Positions 50,439 to 59,184 of a stretch of DNA of 64,000 nucleotides are shown here, one piece after another. The stretch covers positions 26,272-90,271 of the forward strand of contig NZ_JBPAOH010000014.1 of NCBI RefSeq assembly GCF_050875635.1. Reading direction: 5' to 3'. The position numbers were made by a program, and so were the translations under genes. How positions within the stretch are numbered: the first letter of the stretch is position 1; the number at the start of each line of letters is the position of its first letter. Source of the DNA: Hassallia sp050875635 (GTDB lineage Bacteria > Cyanobacteriota > Cyanobacteriia > Cyanobacteriales > Nostocaceae). Under the pieces are notes generated by a model. It was not told the origin of the DNA and did not search any database. It worked only from the letters and a program-made list of their open reading frames with translations.

Positions 50439-51110
50439 TTACACAGAGCGATCGCCAAACAAGATCGTTCCCAATCTTACCATCGTTGCACCCGCTTGCA
50501 CTGCCAACTTATAATCGCCAGACATCCCCATCGAAAGATGTTGCATTTTTATATTTGACCAGTTTTGTCTTTGTATTTCTTCAGCTAATTCGCGGGTACG
50601 ATTAAATACACCCGCTATTTCTGCATCATCCAATCCAGCAGGAGGGATTGTCATCAAACCTTGAATTTTTAAATTTTCGCATTCATTCAAAGCTGCTAAA
50701 TCAGCTAATAATTCTGGTACACTCCAACCAGATTTGTTGGGATCAACAAGAATTTTCACCTGTAGACAAACTTGGGGACTCACTTTTAACTCTTGCGCCA
50801 ATTGATTTAAGCGCTGCGCCAGTTGTAAATTATCTACAGAGTGAATCCAGGTGAATTTTAAGAGCGCTTTTTTGGCTTTATTGCTTTGCAAATGTCCAAT
50901 AAAGTGCCAGGTGATATCTGTTAAGTCTTGTAATTCAACTTGTTTGCTGGTAGCTTCTTGAATGCGACTCTCGGCAAAATCCCGCAGTCCTGCGGCATAG
51001 GCAGAACGCATTACCTCGCAAGAAACTTGCTTGGTGACAGCAATCAACCGAACTGAATCAGGAAGTGAGGAGCGGATTGTGGTAATGCGTTCGTTAATCG
51101 AACTATTCAT
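50439..51110 (-). CDS. pipY: PLP homeostasis protein (YggS/PipY)
   Basis: A 223-residue member of the COG0325 PLP-binding family. The cofactor lysine is in LIAVTKQVSCEVMRSAYAAG near residue 27, and HFIGHLQSNKAKKAL and HLSMGMSGDYKLAVQAGATM with VRLGTILFG are the other conserved blocks. The family regulates free pyridoxal 5-phosphate and has no known enzymatic reaction. The ATGA overlap with pipX upstream is the known cyanobacterial pipX-pipY arrangement, which suggests coordinated translation. Length is standard. Confidence 0.93.
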   Translation of the reverse strand: MNSSINERITTIRSSLPDSVRLIAVTKQVSCEVMRSAYAAGLRDFAESRIQEATSKQVELQDLTDITWHFIGHLQSNKAKKALLKFTWIHSVDNLQLAQRLNQLAQELKVSPQVCLQVKILVDPNKSGWSVPELLADLAALNECENLKIQGLMTIPPAGLDDAEIAGVFNRTRELAEEIQRQNWSNIKMQHLSMGMSGDYKLAVQAGATMVRLGTILFGDRSV

Positions 51111-51385
51111 TGGAAGGTGCGTTGGAAAACACTCTGAAGCTGATCGTACTCCTGAGAGTGTCCAGTGCGCCGCAAAGTTCGCAAGCGATTTTCCAGCATC
51201 ATTCGGGCTTCGGTACGTCCTATAGACTGAAATTTGATTCCTTTACCTTCTGTTGCCACCAAAAAAAATAAGCGTTGGGCATACAGTGTAGTAAACATCT
51301 CTTGGTTCTCATCAACCATACAGATTCTGTAGAGCAAACCCCAAGTTGGATGATTTATGTAAGTTTCCGAGTTTTCTGAGTTCAT
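51107..51385 (-). CDS. pipX: PipX, coactivator of NtcA and PII partner
   Basis: A 92-residue protein. YINHPTWGLLYRICMVDENQ and the following MFTTLYAQRLFFLVA are the N-terminal Tudor-like domain; the segment GRTEARMMLENRLRTLRRTG is the C-terminal helical part. PipX binds NtcA at low nitrogen and PII at high nitrogen, tying transcription to the 2-oxoglutarate level. The gene overlaps pipY by four bases. Regulation upstream of 51385 is AT-rich with no clear NtcA box. Confidence 0.92.
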   Translation of the reverse strand: MNSENSETYINHPTWGLLYRICMVDENQEMFTTLYAQRLFFLVATEGKGIKFQSIGRTEARMMLENRLRTLRRTGHSQEYDQLQSVFQRTFQ

Positions 51386-52089
51386 TTAATAGTGAAGGTA
51401 TAAGTACATATATCTTCTCGCCATGAAATACTTTCATCCAGACGATAATACCTTTATCTGGACACAATATTTGCTTAAAATGCGAGCATACAACCAACTT
51501 TTGATGTCGATTCGCGGTTATTAAGACATTGATGTAGTTCCTAATGTGAAGAAAGGAGAATAAAAGTAGCGATCGCCTAAATGCAGGAGCGGTACGTTTA
51601 AGGCATAACCATTGTTATGGCTACACTCAATTGCTATTCGGAATCAACAACATAACAGTCCCTACCCTCTTCCCATGCTGCCATAATTGCTGCCGCTTGG
51701 GTGTGCAAAATTGCCAAGAATCCACCGGAAACTTCACTACTGTGAACTGGTAGCAGGAAACATGTGCAACAGTTAAAGAAATTGATTTGCCTTTTTTCTT
51801 CAACCTGTACCCTTCCCCGACAATTGGCGATCGCTGTATGCAAATTTCACTGTTTAGTATACCTGATGCTGTGAAATCTTCCCTCATCCTTGACTAACTA
51901 CCCCAAATTACCCACTACACCAAAAAGCCAAATTTCACATCTGAAATATTTCCCGTTGTCTGGGGGCGATCGCTTTTGTTTGGGTAAGGACTTTCAAGTA
52001 AAGTGGCGATTCCGGAATCGTTTTTATAAAATAAAGTGGCGAAAACCTCCGAACCGGTGCGATTTTTTAGGGGAAGCGATCGCCATAGT
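51386..52089. other. Intergenic region between pipX and ecfT with one possible small gene
   Basis: The left part holds the pipX promoter region. A minus-strand frame at 51634-51843 is discussed separately. At 51885-52089 the + and - frames are short and rich in HIP1 sites, with no recognisable family. No tRNA or other RNA gene is seen. Confidence 0.4.
51634..51843 (-). CDS. Possible small protein of unknown function
   Basis: A 69-codon frame from a TTG at 51843. The stretches NFFNCCTCFLLPVHSSEVSG and GFLAILHTQAAAIMAAWEEG look protein-like, in contrast to the overlapping 86-codon frame on the same strand. The start codon is weak and no ribosome-binding site stands out. I do not recognise the family, so treat it as a candidate only. 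Confidence 0.35.
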   Translation of the reverse strand: MHTAIANCRGRVQVEEKRQINFFNCCTCFLLPVHSSEVSGGFLAILHTQAAAIMAAWEEGRDCYVVDSE

Positions 52090-53019
52090 TTAATAAACCT
52101 CATTTCCTACAGCTAGCCGCACTCCCCAAAATAAAATAAGCAACGCGATCGCTACCCAATCACGAGTTGTAAACCGTAATTCGTGCCATTGTACCCGATG
52201 TTCGTGAGGACTGGTAAAGCCCCGCACCATCATTGCGCTAGCCATTTGTTCTGCCCGTAGTAGCAAATTTTCTAACAGTCTTTCTGCTACCAGCAGCCAA
52301 ACTTTAACGCTTCCTTTCAATCCTAGCTTTTTCCAATTTATTGCTCTTGTCATCACAGAGCGAATTAAATTTTGCACTTCTTCTAAAACTAGGGGAATAA
52401 ACCGCAACGACAAAGTTAAAGTTAAAGTCAATTCGGTGACAGGCACTTTCAACCGTCGTAGGGGTTGCATTAAGTTTTCTATAGCAGCGGTGATTTCTTC
52501 GGGTGCGGTTGTCAGCAGATACAAGTTGGTGCTGTAAATTAAAGTAAACAACATTGCACTCAAGCTGACTGCCAAATCTAAAGAGCGGCGAGTGACTTTT
52601 ACGGCTCCGGCTTCAAAAACTACGTAAGTATATTCTTTGGGATTCTTAACTTGTTTTTTTGAGCTTTGTGCTTGTTCTGAGTTCGCTTTGTTTAACTGTG
52701 AACTCTCTACGCTAGGAAGGCGCGGTTGATAATTTATACCCAATCCATCCGGACTGATAGCGGCAATTAAAAGTACAAGAAACGAGACTGTCAACAGCCA
52801 ACCCATTTGCTGTTGCCATACTCGCACGGGAATTTTAGCTATGAGGGTAGCGACAATTAAAATTAATACCAATAATACCCGCCACTCGTTTCTAGCGTAT
52901 ATATAGGTAGTTAAAAAGCTCATCAACCAGAAAAACTTGACACGCGGATCGAGTTTGTGCAGCCAAGTTATCGGTTGTTCGAGGTAAAGACCAAGTGGAA
53001 GCGATCGCAGTAAATCCAT
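52090..53019 (-). CDS. ECF transporter transmembrane component (EcfT/CbiQ)
   Basis: About 309 residues from the ATG at 53019; a longer frame to 53058 adds 13 residues translated from a GC-rich repeat and is rejected. Several membrane helices (YIYARNEWRVLLVLILIVAT, WLLTVSFLVLLIAAIS) and the coupling-helix motifs with Ala-Arg-Gly-like signatures (SVMTRAINW and SAMMVRGFTS) mark the EcfT/CbiQ family. It links the ECF ATPases to a substrate-binding S component for vitamins or metal ions. No ATPase or S component is adjacent, so it probably works with partners encoded elsewhere. An unusual polar Ser/Gln/Lys insertion lies near residue 120. Confidence 0.85.
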   Translation of the reverse strand: MDLLRSLPLGLYLEQPITWLHKLDPRVKFFWLMSFLTTYIYARNEWRVLLVLILIVATLIAKIPVRVWQQQMGWLLTVSFLVLLIAAISPDGLGINYQPRLPSVESSQLNKANSEQAQSSKKQVKNPKEYTYVVFEAGAVKVTRRSLDLAVSLSAMLFTLIYSTNLYLLTTAPEEITAAIENLMQPLRRLKVPVTELTLTLTLSLRFIPLVLEEVQNLIRSVMTRAINWKKLGLKGSVKVWLLVAERLLENLLLRAEQMASAMMVRGFTSPHEHRVQWHELRFTTRDWVAIALLILFWGVRLAVGNEVY

Positions 53020-53027
53020 TATAAAGT

Positions 53028-53071
53028 TAGGAGGGGCGGGCTGACCCCGCCCGTACAAAAGGCGCGGAGTT
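53028..53071. repeat. Single copy of the GC-rich hairpin repeat upstream of ecfT
   Basis: AGGAGGGGCGGGCTGACCCC followed by GCCCGTAC is a relative of the three-copy array at 8581-8685. Read on the minus strand it extends the EcfT frame by 13 residues, which misleads start prediction. Confidence 0.8.
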
Positions 53072-53114
53072 GGAAATTAAAATACTCCACAATTTATAAC
53101 TCATAACTCATAAC

Positions 53115-54479
53115 TCATTTCACGCGAGTTGCTCTATTGACACTACCACTTTCCATGTCACGCACTTTCTTACTTCGCCACAGCAAACGAATCGGTGTGC
53201 CTTTAAATCCTAATTGTTGCCGGAATTGTCGCTCAATGTAGCGACGGTAGTTTTCATTAAAGCGTTTTGCTTCGTTGACAAACAGCGCTATTGTTGGCGG
53301 TTGGCTGCTGACTTGCGTACCATAATAAATCTTACCTTGGCGTCCGCCGCGTGTCGCTGGGGGCGAATGCCAGCTAACTGCTTCTTCCAAGACTTCGTTA
53401 ATTACCGATGTGCTGACGCGACGTTTATGTGCTTCAGAAGCGGTATTCACCAATTCTAAAATCTTTTCTACACGCTGTCCGGTGACGGCACTGACAAAAA
53501 TCGTTTCTGCCCAATCGGTGAAATGCAGCTTTTCAGTTAAGATTTTTTCGTAGTCGTAAATCGTGTAAGAGTCTTTTTCGACAGCATCCCACTTATTAAC
53601 GACAACCACACAAGCTCGACCTTCTTCGATAATTCGCCCAGCTAATTTTTGGTCTTGTTCGGTGACACCATCTACAGCATCTAATACTAATAAAACCACA
53701 TCGGCGCGGCGAATCGCTTTAAATGCGCGGTTGATGCTAAAGAATTCTGTACCGTATTCAATGTGTTTCTTTTTTCTAATTCCGGCAGTGTCAATTAAGC
53801 GGTAAATTTGTCCGTCTCTTTCAACTACGGTATCAATTGCATCGCGTGTTGTACCAGAAATAGGACTGACAATTGCTCTTTCTTCACCGACGAAGGCGTT
53901 CAATAAGCTTGATTTGCCGACATTTGGGCGACCGACAATTGCCACATTGATTTCATTATTTTCTGGTATATTTTCGACAATGGGTAGATGGTTAATTAAC
54001 TCGTCGAGTAACTCACCTGTACCGTTACCATGAATACCAGATACAGCGAACGGTTCACCTAATCCTAATTGCCAAAATTCCGCAGCTTGAACTAAACCTT
54101 GTTCTGGGGATTCACATTTATTTACGGCAAGCAAAACGGGTACAGTTTGTATGCGTAACCATTCAGCGATTTCCTCATCAGCAGAGGTTAATCCTAATTG
54201 CCCATCGACAACAAATATAGCGGCACTTGCTTCTTTTAGTGCCAAAGAAGCTTGTTGACGAATCAGGGGTAAAAATTCCGTTTCATCATTAAATACTAAA
54301 CCACCAGTATCGACTACGAGATACTCGCGATCGCCCCAGTAAGCTGGTAAGTAAGTGCGATCGCGTGTCACTCCTGGTTCATCGTGAACAATCGCTGACT
54401 GTTGTCCGGCAAGACGATTTACCAGGGTGGATTTGCCCACATTCGGGCGTCCGATAATTGCAACAATAGGTAACTTCAT
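53115..54479 (-). CDS. der: Ribosome-assembly GTPase Der (EngA)
   Basis: A 454-residue protein with two GTPase domains. G1 loops are IIGRPNVGKSTLVNRL (about residue 9) and IVGRPNVGKSSLLNAF (about residue 182). G3 DTGG and DTAGIRKK and G4 NKCE and NKWD are all present. The C-terminal KH-like domain ends in FKGTPIRLLWRSKK. Der binds the 50S subunit and is needed for its assembly. Length and motifs are standard. It is transcribed alone, 95 bp upstream of ecfT on the same strand. Confidence 0.96.
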   Translation of the reverse strand: MKLPIVAIIGRPNVGKSTLVNRLAGQQSAIVHDEPGVTRDRTYLPAYWGDREYLVVDTGGLVFNDETEFLPLIRQQASLALKEASAAIFVVDGQLGLTSADEEIAEWLRIQTVPVLLAVNKCESPEQGLVQAAEFWQLGLGEPFAVSGIHGNGTGELLDELINHLPIVENIPENNEINVAIVGRPNVGKSSLLNAFVGEERAIVSPISGTTRDAIDTVVERDGQIYRLIDTAGIRKKKHIEYGTEFFSINRAFKAIRRADVVLLVLDAVDGVTEQDQKLAGRIIEEGRACVVVVNKWDAVEKDSYTIYDYEKILTEKLHFTDWAETIFVSAVTGQRVEKILELVNTASEAHKRRVSTSVINEVLEEAVSWHSPPATRGGRQGKIYYGTQVSSQPPTIALFVNEAKRFNENYRRYIERQFRQQLGFKGTPIRLLWRSKKVRDMESGSVNRATRVK

Positions 54480-54766
54480 GTATAGGATGCAGAATACTGC
54501 AAATTCCTATTGTAGCGAGTTAGGGTGCAGTTTAGTTGGTGGAGGTAGGCGATCGCGATTTGTTATTGAGCAAGTCAGAAACTTGCATTGTTAGCCAGAA
54601 ATCCCGCTCGTCAGAGATGCCTAGAAGCTACTGACTTCCAGTTATTGTCATATAATATACTTTATATTTATTGTAATAAATGCTGTAAACAATTACTATC
54701 ATGTTGGTTTAAAACATTTTTTCCAATAAATACAATTACGTAAAAAGCTAAATCAGGATGTAAAAT

Positions 54767-55837
54767 ATGCCAACTAATCAAACTAAAGTAATTTCAATAT
54801 TCAACAATAAGGGTGGTGTTGGGAAAACTACCATTACATGGAATTTGGGAGATGCACTTGCACGCAGAGGCAAAAAAGTGCTGTTAATAGATTTTGATGC
54901 ACAATCTAATTTGTCAATAGCTGTCCTTGGTGAGCGATTTCACAATATTCTCCCCAGTGAAAATATTCCTTATGGAACTACAATAAGAGCTTATTTACAA
55001 AGGTTTTTACAAAACGAAGGGCAGTTACAGTTCTTTAAGCACAAAGGAACCTATACCCACGATAAGGTTGATCTCATTGCCAGCGATGCTTGGTTGAATG
55101 TCTATTCAGAATCACTAAGCGTTGGAGCTGATCTGCTCACAGGTAATGGAATCGAAAAATATTCAATAATAAGCAGGTTGATACAAGAAGCCAATAGTCA
55201 GGGTTATCAGTATGATTATGCATTAATTGACTTGCCACCCTCATTTAATAATTTGGTTAGAACTGCACTGTATTCCTCTGATTATTTTATTGTTCCTTGT
55301 ACCTCAGATATTTTTTGTTCTTATTGTGTTGGACTTATAGGAGAAACATTGCCACGTTTTCTTAAAGAATGGCAATTAGGATGTCAGCAATACAGCACTA
55401 ACAATCCTCATAATCAAAGATATATAAATCTTGGTAAACCTGTATTTGCGGGTTGGATTTTCAATGGATATGACACAAGAAAGCCCAAAAATGAAATAAA
55501 TAAAAAAATTATTGCAGCAGATTACGTTATGGGTACAAAAATTGCAAAGAGCGTTAAAGAACTTGTAGAAAAACTACAAAATCAAATAAAGGAACAACCT
55601 TCTATATTGCAAAATCCTTCAAATAAAAGTTTTTACCTAGGTGGAATAGAGGATATGAATACTCTTATCCAAAATAGTATGTGGTTAAACTGTCCGATAG
55701 CACAACTGGATAGAAGGGAACCAGTAAGGAATCTTCAAGATCGTGGACAGTGGTCGCCGGAACAATTGGATCAAATCAAGAGATTAACAGAGGCTTTTGT
55801 GGACATAGCTGATAGGGTAATTAAATACTGTACTTGA
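54767..55837 (+). CDS. ParA/MinD-like ATPase, orphan
   Basis: A 356-residue ATPase. FNNKGGVGKTTITWNLGDAL is the deviant Walker A motif, LLIDFDAQSNLSIAVLG the switch, and YALIDLPPSFNNLVRTALYS the Walker B strand. ParA-type ATPases position plasmids, chromosomes or large complexes on the nucleoid. No parB or parS partner is adjacent, so this is an orphan member that may place some other cargo. An AGGATG ribosome-binding site precedes the ATG. The gene is AT-rich and starts an accessory stretch that runs to about 60.7 kb. Confidence 0.85.
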   Translation: MPTNQTKVISIFNNKGGVGKTTITWNLGDALARRGKKVLLIDFDAQSNLSIAVLGERFHNILPSENIPYGTTIRAYLQRFLQNEGQLQFFKHKGTYTHDKVDLIASDAWLNVYSESLSVGADLLTGNGIEKYSIISRLIQEANSQGYQYDYALIDLPPSFNNLVRTALYSSDYFIVPCTSDIFCSYCVGLIGETLPRFLKEWQLGCQQYSTNNPHNQRYINLGKPVFAGWIFNGYDTRKPKNEINKKIIAADYVMGTKIAKSVKELVEKLQNQIKEQPSILQNPSNKSFYLGGIEDMNTLIQNSMWLNCPIAQLDRREPVRNLQDRGQWSPEQLDQIKRLTEAFVDIADRVIKYCT

Positions 55838-56030
55838 CAAATAATTTATTTACATAAATTTTGATGTGGGGTGCGAATTGCCCACCCTACATTTTTCAAA
55901 ATTAAATTATGTTTCATAACACCTCATCTGTTCGGTACGTTAACAAAAATCTGACTTAGCAGGCTAGTTCTTCTCATTACTCGCTACCATGCACTTGTCT
56001 AATTTCAAGCAATAAATATTAGATTTTTCC

Positions 56031-56324
56031 TCACCCTTCCTCAAGCCAGTCTTCGTAACCACAAGCTAGCAGACGCTGTTTCACCTTGGTAATTGCTTCA
56101 GCACTCGGTATATCAGTTGACTTTACCCGATACACATCATTCAACACAACGCCATAATCTTTGCCAGTGTAATAAGCCAGAACTTCTGCTAAATTGCGAT
56201 CTGACATTTCATCATAAAGCAGTGCCAGCAGCGGCAAATAAACTTGTGATTCTATCCCATTGGGAAAGGCACATTTAATTAACTGATAGGTGCTTTGCAG
56301 ATGAGGTGCAATAGTTACTTGCAT
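56031..56324 (-). CDS. DUF3349-like small protein
   Basis: A 97-residue protein. The pattern FPNGIESQVYLPLLALLYDE, then MSDRNLAEVLAYYTG, a DVYRVKSTDIPSAEAITKVK segment and RLLACGYEDW, agrees with the DUF3349 family (FPxGI-x-D/SYxPLLALL ... PSxxxIxRVRxRLxxxGW). The function is unknown. Its ATG lies three bases after the stop of the frameshifted PIN gene upstream, so the two formed an operon that resembles toxin-antitoxin or immunity pairs. The helical character fits a small partner protein. Confidence 0.6.
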   Translation of the reverse strand: MQVTIAPHLQSTYQLIKCAFPNGIESQVYLPLLALLYDEMSDRNLAEVLAYYTGKDYGVVLNDVYRVKSTDIPSAEAITKVKQRLLACGYEDWLEEG

Positions 56325-56326
56325 AA

Positions 56327-56733
56327 TTAATTACCTGTTAAAGGACAAGGTGAATGTATGTAAACATTAAAATCCACACCTTGAACACTTGCTGCTCTAA
56401 CAGCTTTAGCATCGGCTGTAATAGTTATAATGCCCAAGCGATCGCCTGTTCCTAAAATAATAATATCATTCACTCCTAACTTTCGAGTCGGCTGAAGTTT
56501 TAAAGCTCTAGGTGAAGGATTATCGTAAATAATAGTGATTCTTTGTAAAAATCTGCTAGCTCTTGCCTGTTCTAACAAGGACGCCAATTTGTTGCACAAT
56601 AGGTGTAAATTCGTTGAAAGCTGTCTTCCTTCATCACCATTTGTTGCTCTTGTATATATTGTCGCAACAGATAGCGTACAACCGAGCCTTCAGCGATGAA
56701 AGCGACAGCGCTTACAGTGTCCAAGTTAACCAT
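56327..56733 (-). pseudogene. Frameshifted PIN-like nuclease gene
   Basis: The product is spread over three frames. It begins MVNLDTVSAVAFIAEGSVVR at 56733, continues YLLRQYIQEQQMVM, shifts to TAFNEFTPIVQQIG, then shifts again to EQARASRFLQRITIIYDNPS, NDIIILGTGDRLGIITITAD and GVDFNVYIHSPCPLTGN at 56327. Together these resemble a PIN-fold nuclease: a first-strand Asp near the N-terminus, the late GTGDRLG and TADAKA motifs. At least two frameshifts (either decay or base-calling errors) separate the parts, near 56630 and 56590. It lies directly upstream of the DUF3349-like gene. Confidence 0.6.
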
Positions 56734-56776
56734 TCGCTTTTTTATTTTAACGTCTCACCAAAATTAACTTAATACT

Positions 56777-57409
56777 ATGACGCAAACAATCCAGGCAAAA
56801 GATATAAACTTACGCTACTTAATCGATAGATTTGGTATTCAGCTAGTTGACAATGACCAATTCTTCCGCGAGTGGGAAGATAATCTCCCAGAAATAACTG
56901 ATTTAGATAAACAACTTTTAGACAAAGTAAAAGCGGGTTTTATCAATCTTCGGAATTACCCACCAATGCTAGAAGATATCGTCAGAATGGCGGTACTCGA
57001 TCCAATTTTATTTATCGCTGACTTCTACATCAATCCTTTTTATGTCAAATCAGAGGAATCTGTTGATATTGTCACAGAAGATGAAGGTGTAATTATCAAA
57101 GGAAGAATTGACACCTTAATTTTAAAAGACCAATTTTGGGTGATGGTGATTGAATCCAAAAGAGCATCTTATTCTATTGAAGCAGGATTAGCGCAAATTC
57201 TCGCTTATATGTTAGCAAATCCTCATCCGGAAAAACCTAGCTTTGGTATGATTACTACAGGCGGTAGCTTCATTTTCGTCAAATTAGTTAAAGGCGAAAT
57301 TCCACAGTATGCTCTCTCTGATATCTTTGAAATTCGCAATCGAGGTAATGCTTTGTATGACGTTTGCAGAATCCTTAAACGTCTCAGCCAATTAGTGATT
57401 AATGCTTAA
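56777..57409 (+). CDS. PDDEXK-fold restriction endonuclease-like protein
   Basis: A 210-residue protein. The catalytic motif is a GRIDTLILKD aspartate followed by MVIESKRASYSIEAGLAQIL, i.e. D-x(n)-E-x-K on consecutive strands, as in PDDEXK nucleases and HsdR N-terminal domains. Such proteins are found as restriction subunits or stand-alone nucleases in cyanobacterial genomes. No methyltransferase or specificity subunit is adjacent. The Trypco1 and CHAT-GUN4 genes follow on the same strand after a short gap, so it may be part of that accessory module or an unrelated neighbour. Confidence 0.72.
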   Translation: MTQTIQAKDINLRYLIDRFGIQLVDNDQFFREWEDNLPEITDLDKQLLDKVKAGFINLRNYPPMLEDIVRMAVLDPILFIADFYINPFYVKSEESVDIVTEDEGVIIKGRIDTLILKDQFWVMVIESKRASYSIEAGLAQILAYMLANPHPEKPSFGMITTGGSFIFVKLVKGEIPQYALSDIFEIRNRGNALYDVCRILKRLSQLVINA

Positions 57410-57482
57410 TATCGCTTTTTTACCGAAATTCAGACTTTCTAGTATGTAGTTATATCGGAAATATTTGGCAAATTTTACGTAT

Positions 57483-57866
57483 ATGCAGAACGAAGAAACA
57501 ATCTGGATCGTCACTGATGATACTCCTCAAATAGCAATTGCTGAAAAAGTGACACGCAAAGTTACTAGAGGAGAAGACTGGGACGACGATGTTCAAAGAG
57601 ATAGCGGTAGCAGAGGGGTAGGAGATGCTGTTAAAGTTAGCGCGGAAAAATTAGAACAAGAAATGACGCGCTTTTTGCAAGTTTTGGGAAAGGTGTTTAG
57701 CCACGCTGAAGCGCAAGCTAAGGGAAACACAGCAATGCAATTAGAGGAAATTGAGTTATCGGTAGAAATCAGCGGTGAAGGAGAAGTTAAGTTACTCGGA
57801 AGCGGTGCGAAGGGTGGAGGTAAAAGTGCAATTAAGCTAACTTTTAAACGGAAAGAATCAAATTGA
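57483..57866 (+). CDS. Trypco1 (trypsin-co-occurring domain 1) protein
   Basis: About 127 residues from the ATG at 57483 (a TTG at 57465 is also open). LEEIELSVEISGEGEVKLLG followed by SGAKGGGKSAIKLTFKR is the Trypco1 domain (also called the CU044_2847 family). This domain was defined by its presence in bacterial conflict systems beside trypsin- or caspase-like peptidases, as an adaptor. Here a CHAT caspase-like gene starts 148 bp downstream on the same strand, the arrangement expected for an adaptor and effector pair. The acidic middle segment may hold the effector. The intergenic region lacks an obvious terminator. Confidence 0.78.
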   Translation: MQNEETIWIVTDDTPQIAIAEKVTRKVTRGEDWDDDVQRDSGSRGVGDAVKVSAEKLEQEMTRFLQVLGKVFSHAEAQAKGNTAMQLEEIELSVEISGEGEVKLLGSGAKGGGKSAIKLTFKRKESN

Positions 57867-58014
57867 TGCTTTTAGTGATTTTATAGCTTGTTTGTAAATT
57901 AGTAAGGTGCGTTAACTTAATGTAACGCACCTGATAAGAGAAAGTAAGTATATACTGAGACAATAGAAGGAATATTTTCGGGCTTAAATTTTATATATAA
58001 AATAAATATCTCTG

Positions 58015-59136
58015 ATGAACAGTGGAATTACCGTTAAAAAAATCTTGGTTTTGTCAGCAAATCCGAAGGGTACAAAACCACTGCGTCTGGGTGAGGAGAT
58101 ACGTGAAATTAAGGATGGGTTACGACGAGGAAGAGAACGCGAACGATTTATTATAGAGTCTGCGGAAGCAGTGCGCTATAGAGATATTCGTCGAGCTATC
58201 TTGGATTATGAGCCACATATTGTCCATTTTTCTGGACATGGTTTAGAAGAGGGTTTAGTTTTTGAGGATGATACAGGACGAGAGAAGCTAGTAGAACCAC
58301 AAGCATTAGCTGGATTATTTGAGTTGTTCGGGGATCAGGTCGAATGTGTATTGCTCAATGCTTGCTATTCTGAACATCAAGCCAAAGCGATCGCTCAACA
58401 TATAAATTACGTTATTGGCATGAGTCAGGCGATCGGTGATAAAGCCGCGATTGAATTTGCTGTTGGTTTTTACGATGCTTTGTTAGCTGGAAGAACTGTT
58501 GAAATTGCTTATAAATTTGGTCGGAATGCTATTCAAATGGCAAGTATTCCAGAGCATTTGACTCCTCAACTTTTGAAGAAAAGCAAGTTGGGTGAAGAAA
58601 ATTCAAATACAACTTCGGAGTCTTTACTACCTGGAAACTTCAGTTCTCAGAATGTAGACTACACGCGCTTGGAAGATTTGCTAGCAGCAGGACAGTGGAA
58701 ACAAGCGGATGAAGAAACTCTCGCTCTTATGCTCAAGGCTGTTGGAAGAGAAAAAGAAGGCTGGCTTGATTACACATCTATCGAAAACTTTCCCTGCATT
58801 GATTTACGTACAATTGATCAACTTTGGGTAAAATACAGCCGTGGGCGTTTTGGCTTTAGCGTGCAAAAGGGCATTTGGGAAAGCCTTGGAGGGAAACCGG
58901 GTGTATTTAATGAAGAAACTTGGTTTAATTTTGGGGAACGTGTAGGATGGCGAACAACAAGACATCATCAGATTTTGTTTGTTACTTGGAGTTCTAGAGA
59001 ATGGTCTTATTATTCTCAAATAAACTTTAACCAAAATGCTCCACAAGGACATCTTCCCCGACTATGGGATGAATGGCGAGGTGGGGTTGAGGTTTGCTTG
59101 ATCGCGTTGAGGCTTGAAATCTGTAATATAAGTTAA
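58015..59136 (+). CDS. CHAT caspase-like protease fused to a GUN4 domain
   Basis: A 373-residue protein. The N-terminal 200 residues are a CHAT domain: His75 in HIVHFSGHGLEEGLVFEDDT and Cys117 in ECVLLNACYSEHQAKAIAQH form the catalytic dyad of caspase/separase-like proteases. After a Ser/Asn-rich linker, residues about 213-345 are a GUN4 domain (YTRLEDLLAAGQWKQADEET, LWVKYSRGRFGFSVQKGIWE, FNFGERVGWR). GUN4 binds porphyrins, Mg-porphyrins or bilins and normally helps Mg-chelatase. A tetrapyrrole-controlled protease is therefore possible. Next to the Trypco1 gene, it fits a conflict/abortive-infection type effector. All catalytic residues are in place. Confidence 0.88.
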   Translation: MNSGITVKKILVLSANPKGTKPLRLGEEIREIKDGLRRGRERERFIIESAEAVRYRDIRRAILDYEPHIVHFSGHGLEEGLVFEDDTGREKLVEPQALAGLFELFGDQVECVLLNACYSEHQAKAIAQHINYVIGMSQAIGDKAAIEFAVGFYDALLAGRTVEIAYKFGRNAIQMASIPEHLTPQLLKKSKLGEENSNTTSESLLPGNFSSQNVDYTRLEDLLAAGQWKQADEETLALMLKAVGREKEGWLDYTSIENFPCIDLRTIDQLWVKYSRGRFGFSVQKGIWESLGGKPGVFNEETWFNFGERVGWRTTRHHQILFVTWSSREWSYYSQINFNQNAPQGHLPRLWDEWRGGVEVCLIALRLEICNIS

Positions 59137-59184
59137 TCACCGCCTATCATAAATAAAAGAAGTGATGACTTTGGATATCCTAAA

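Noticed and set aside
51627..51887. 86-codon minus-strand frame
   Set aside because: It overlaps a more protein-like frame at 51634-51843 and has poor composition.
53020..53058. 13-residue N-terminal extension of ecfT
   Set aside because: It is translated from the GC-rich hairpin repeat.
54767..55837. Plasmid partition locus
   Set aside because: The ParA-like gene has no parB neighbour or iteron array, and surrounding genes are chromosomal housekeeping genes.
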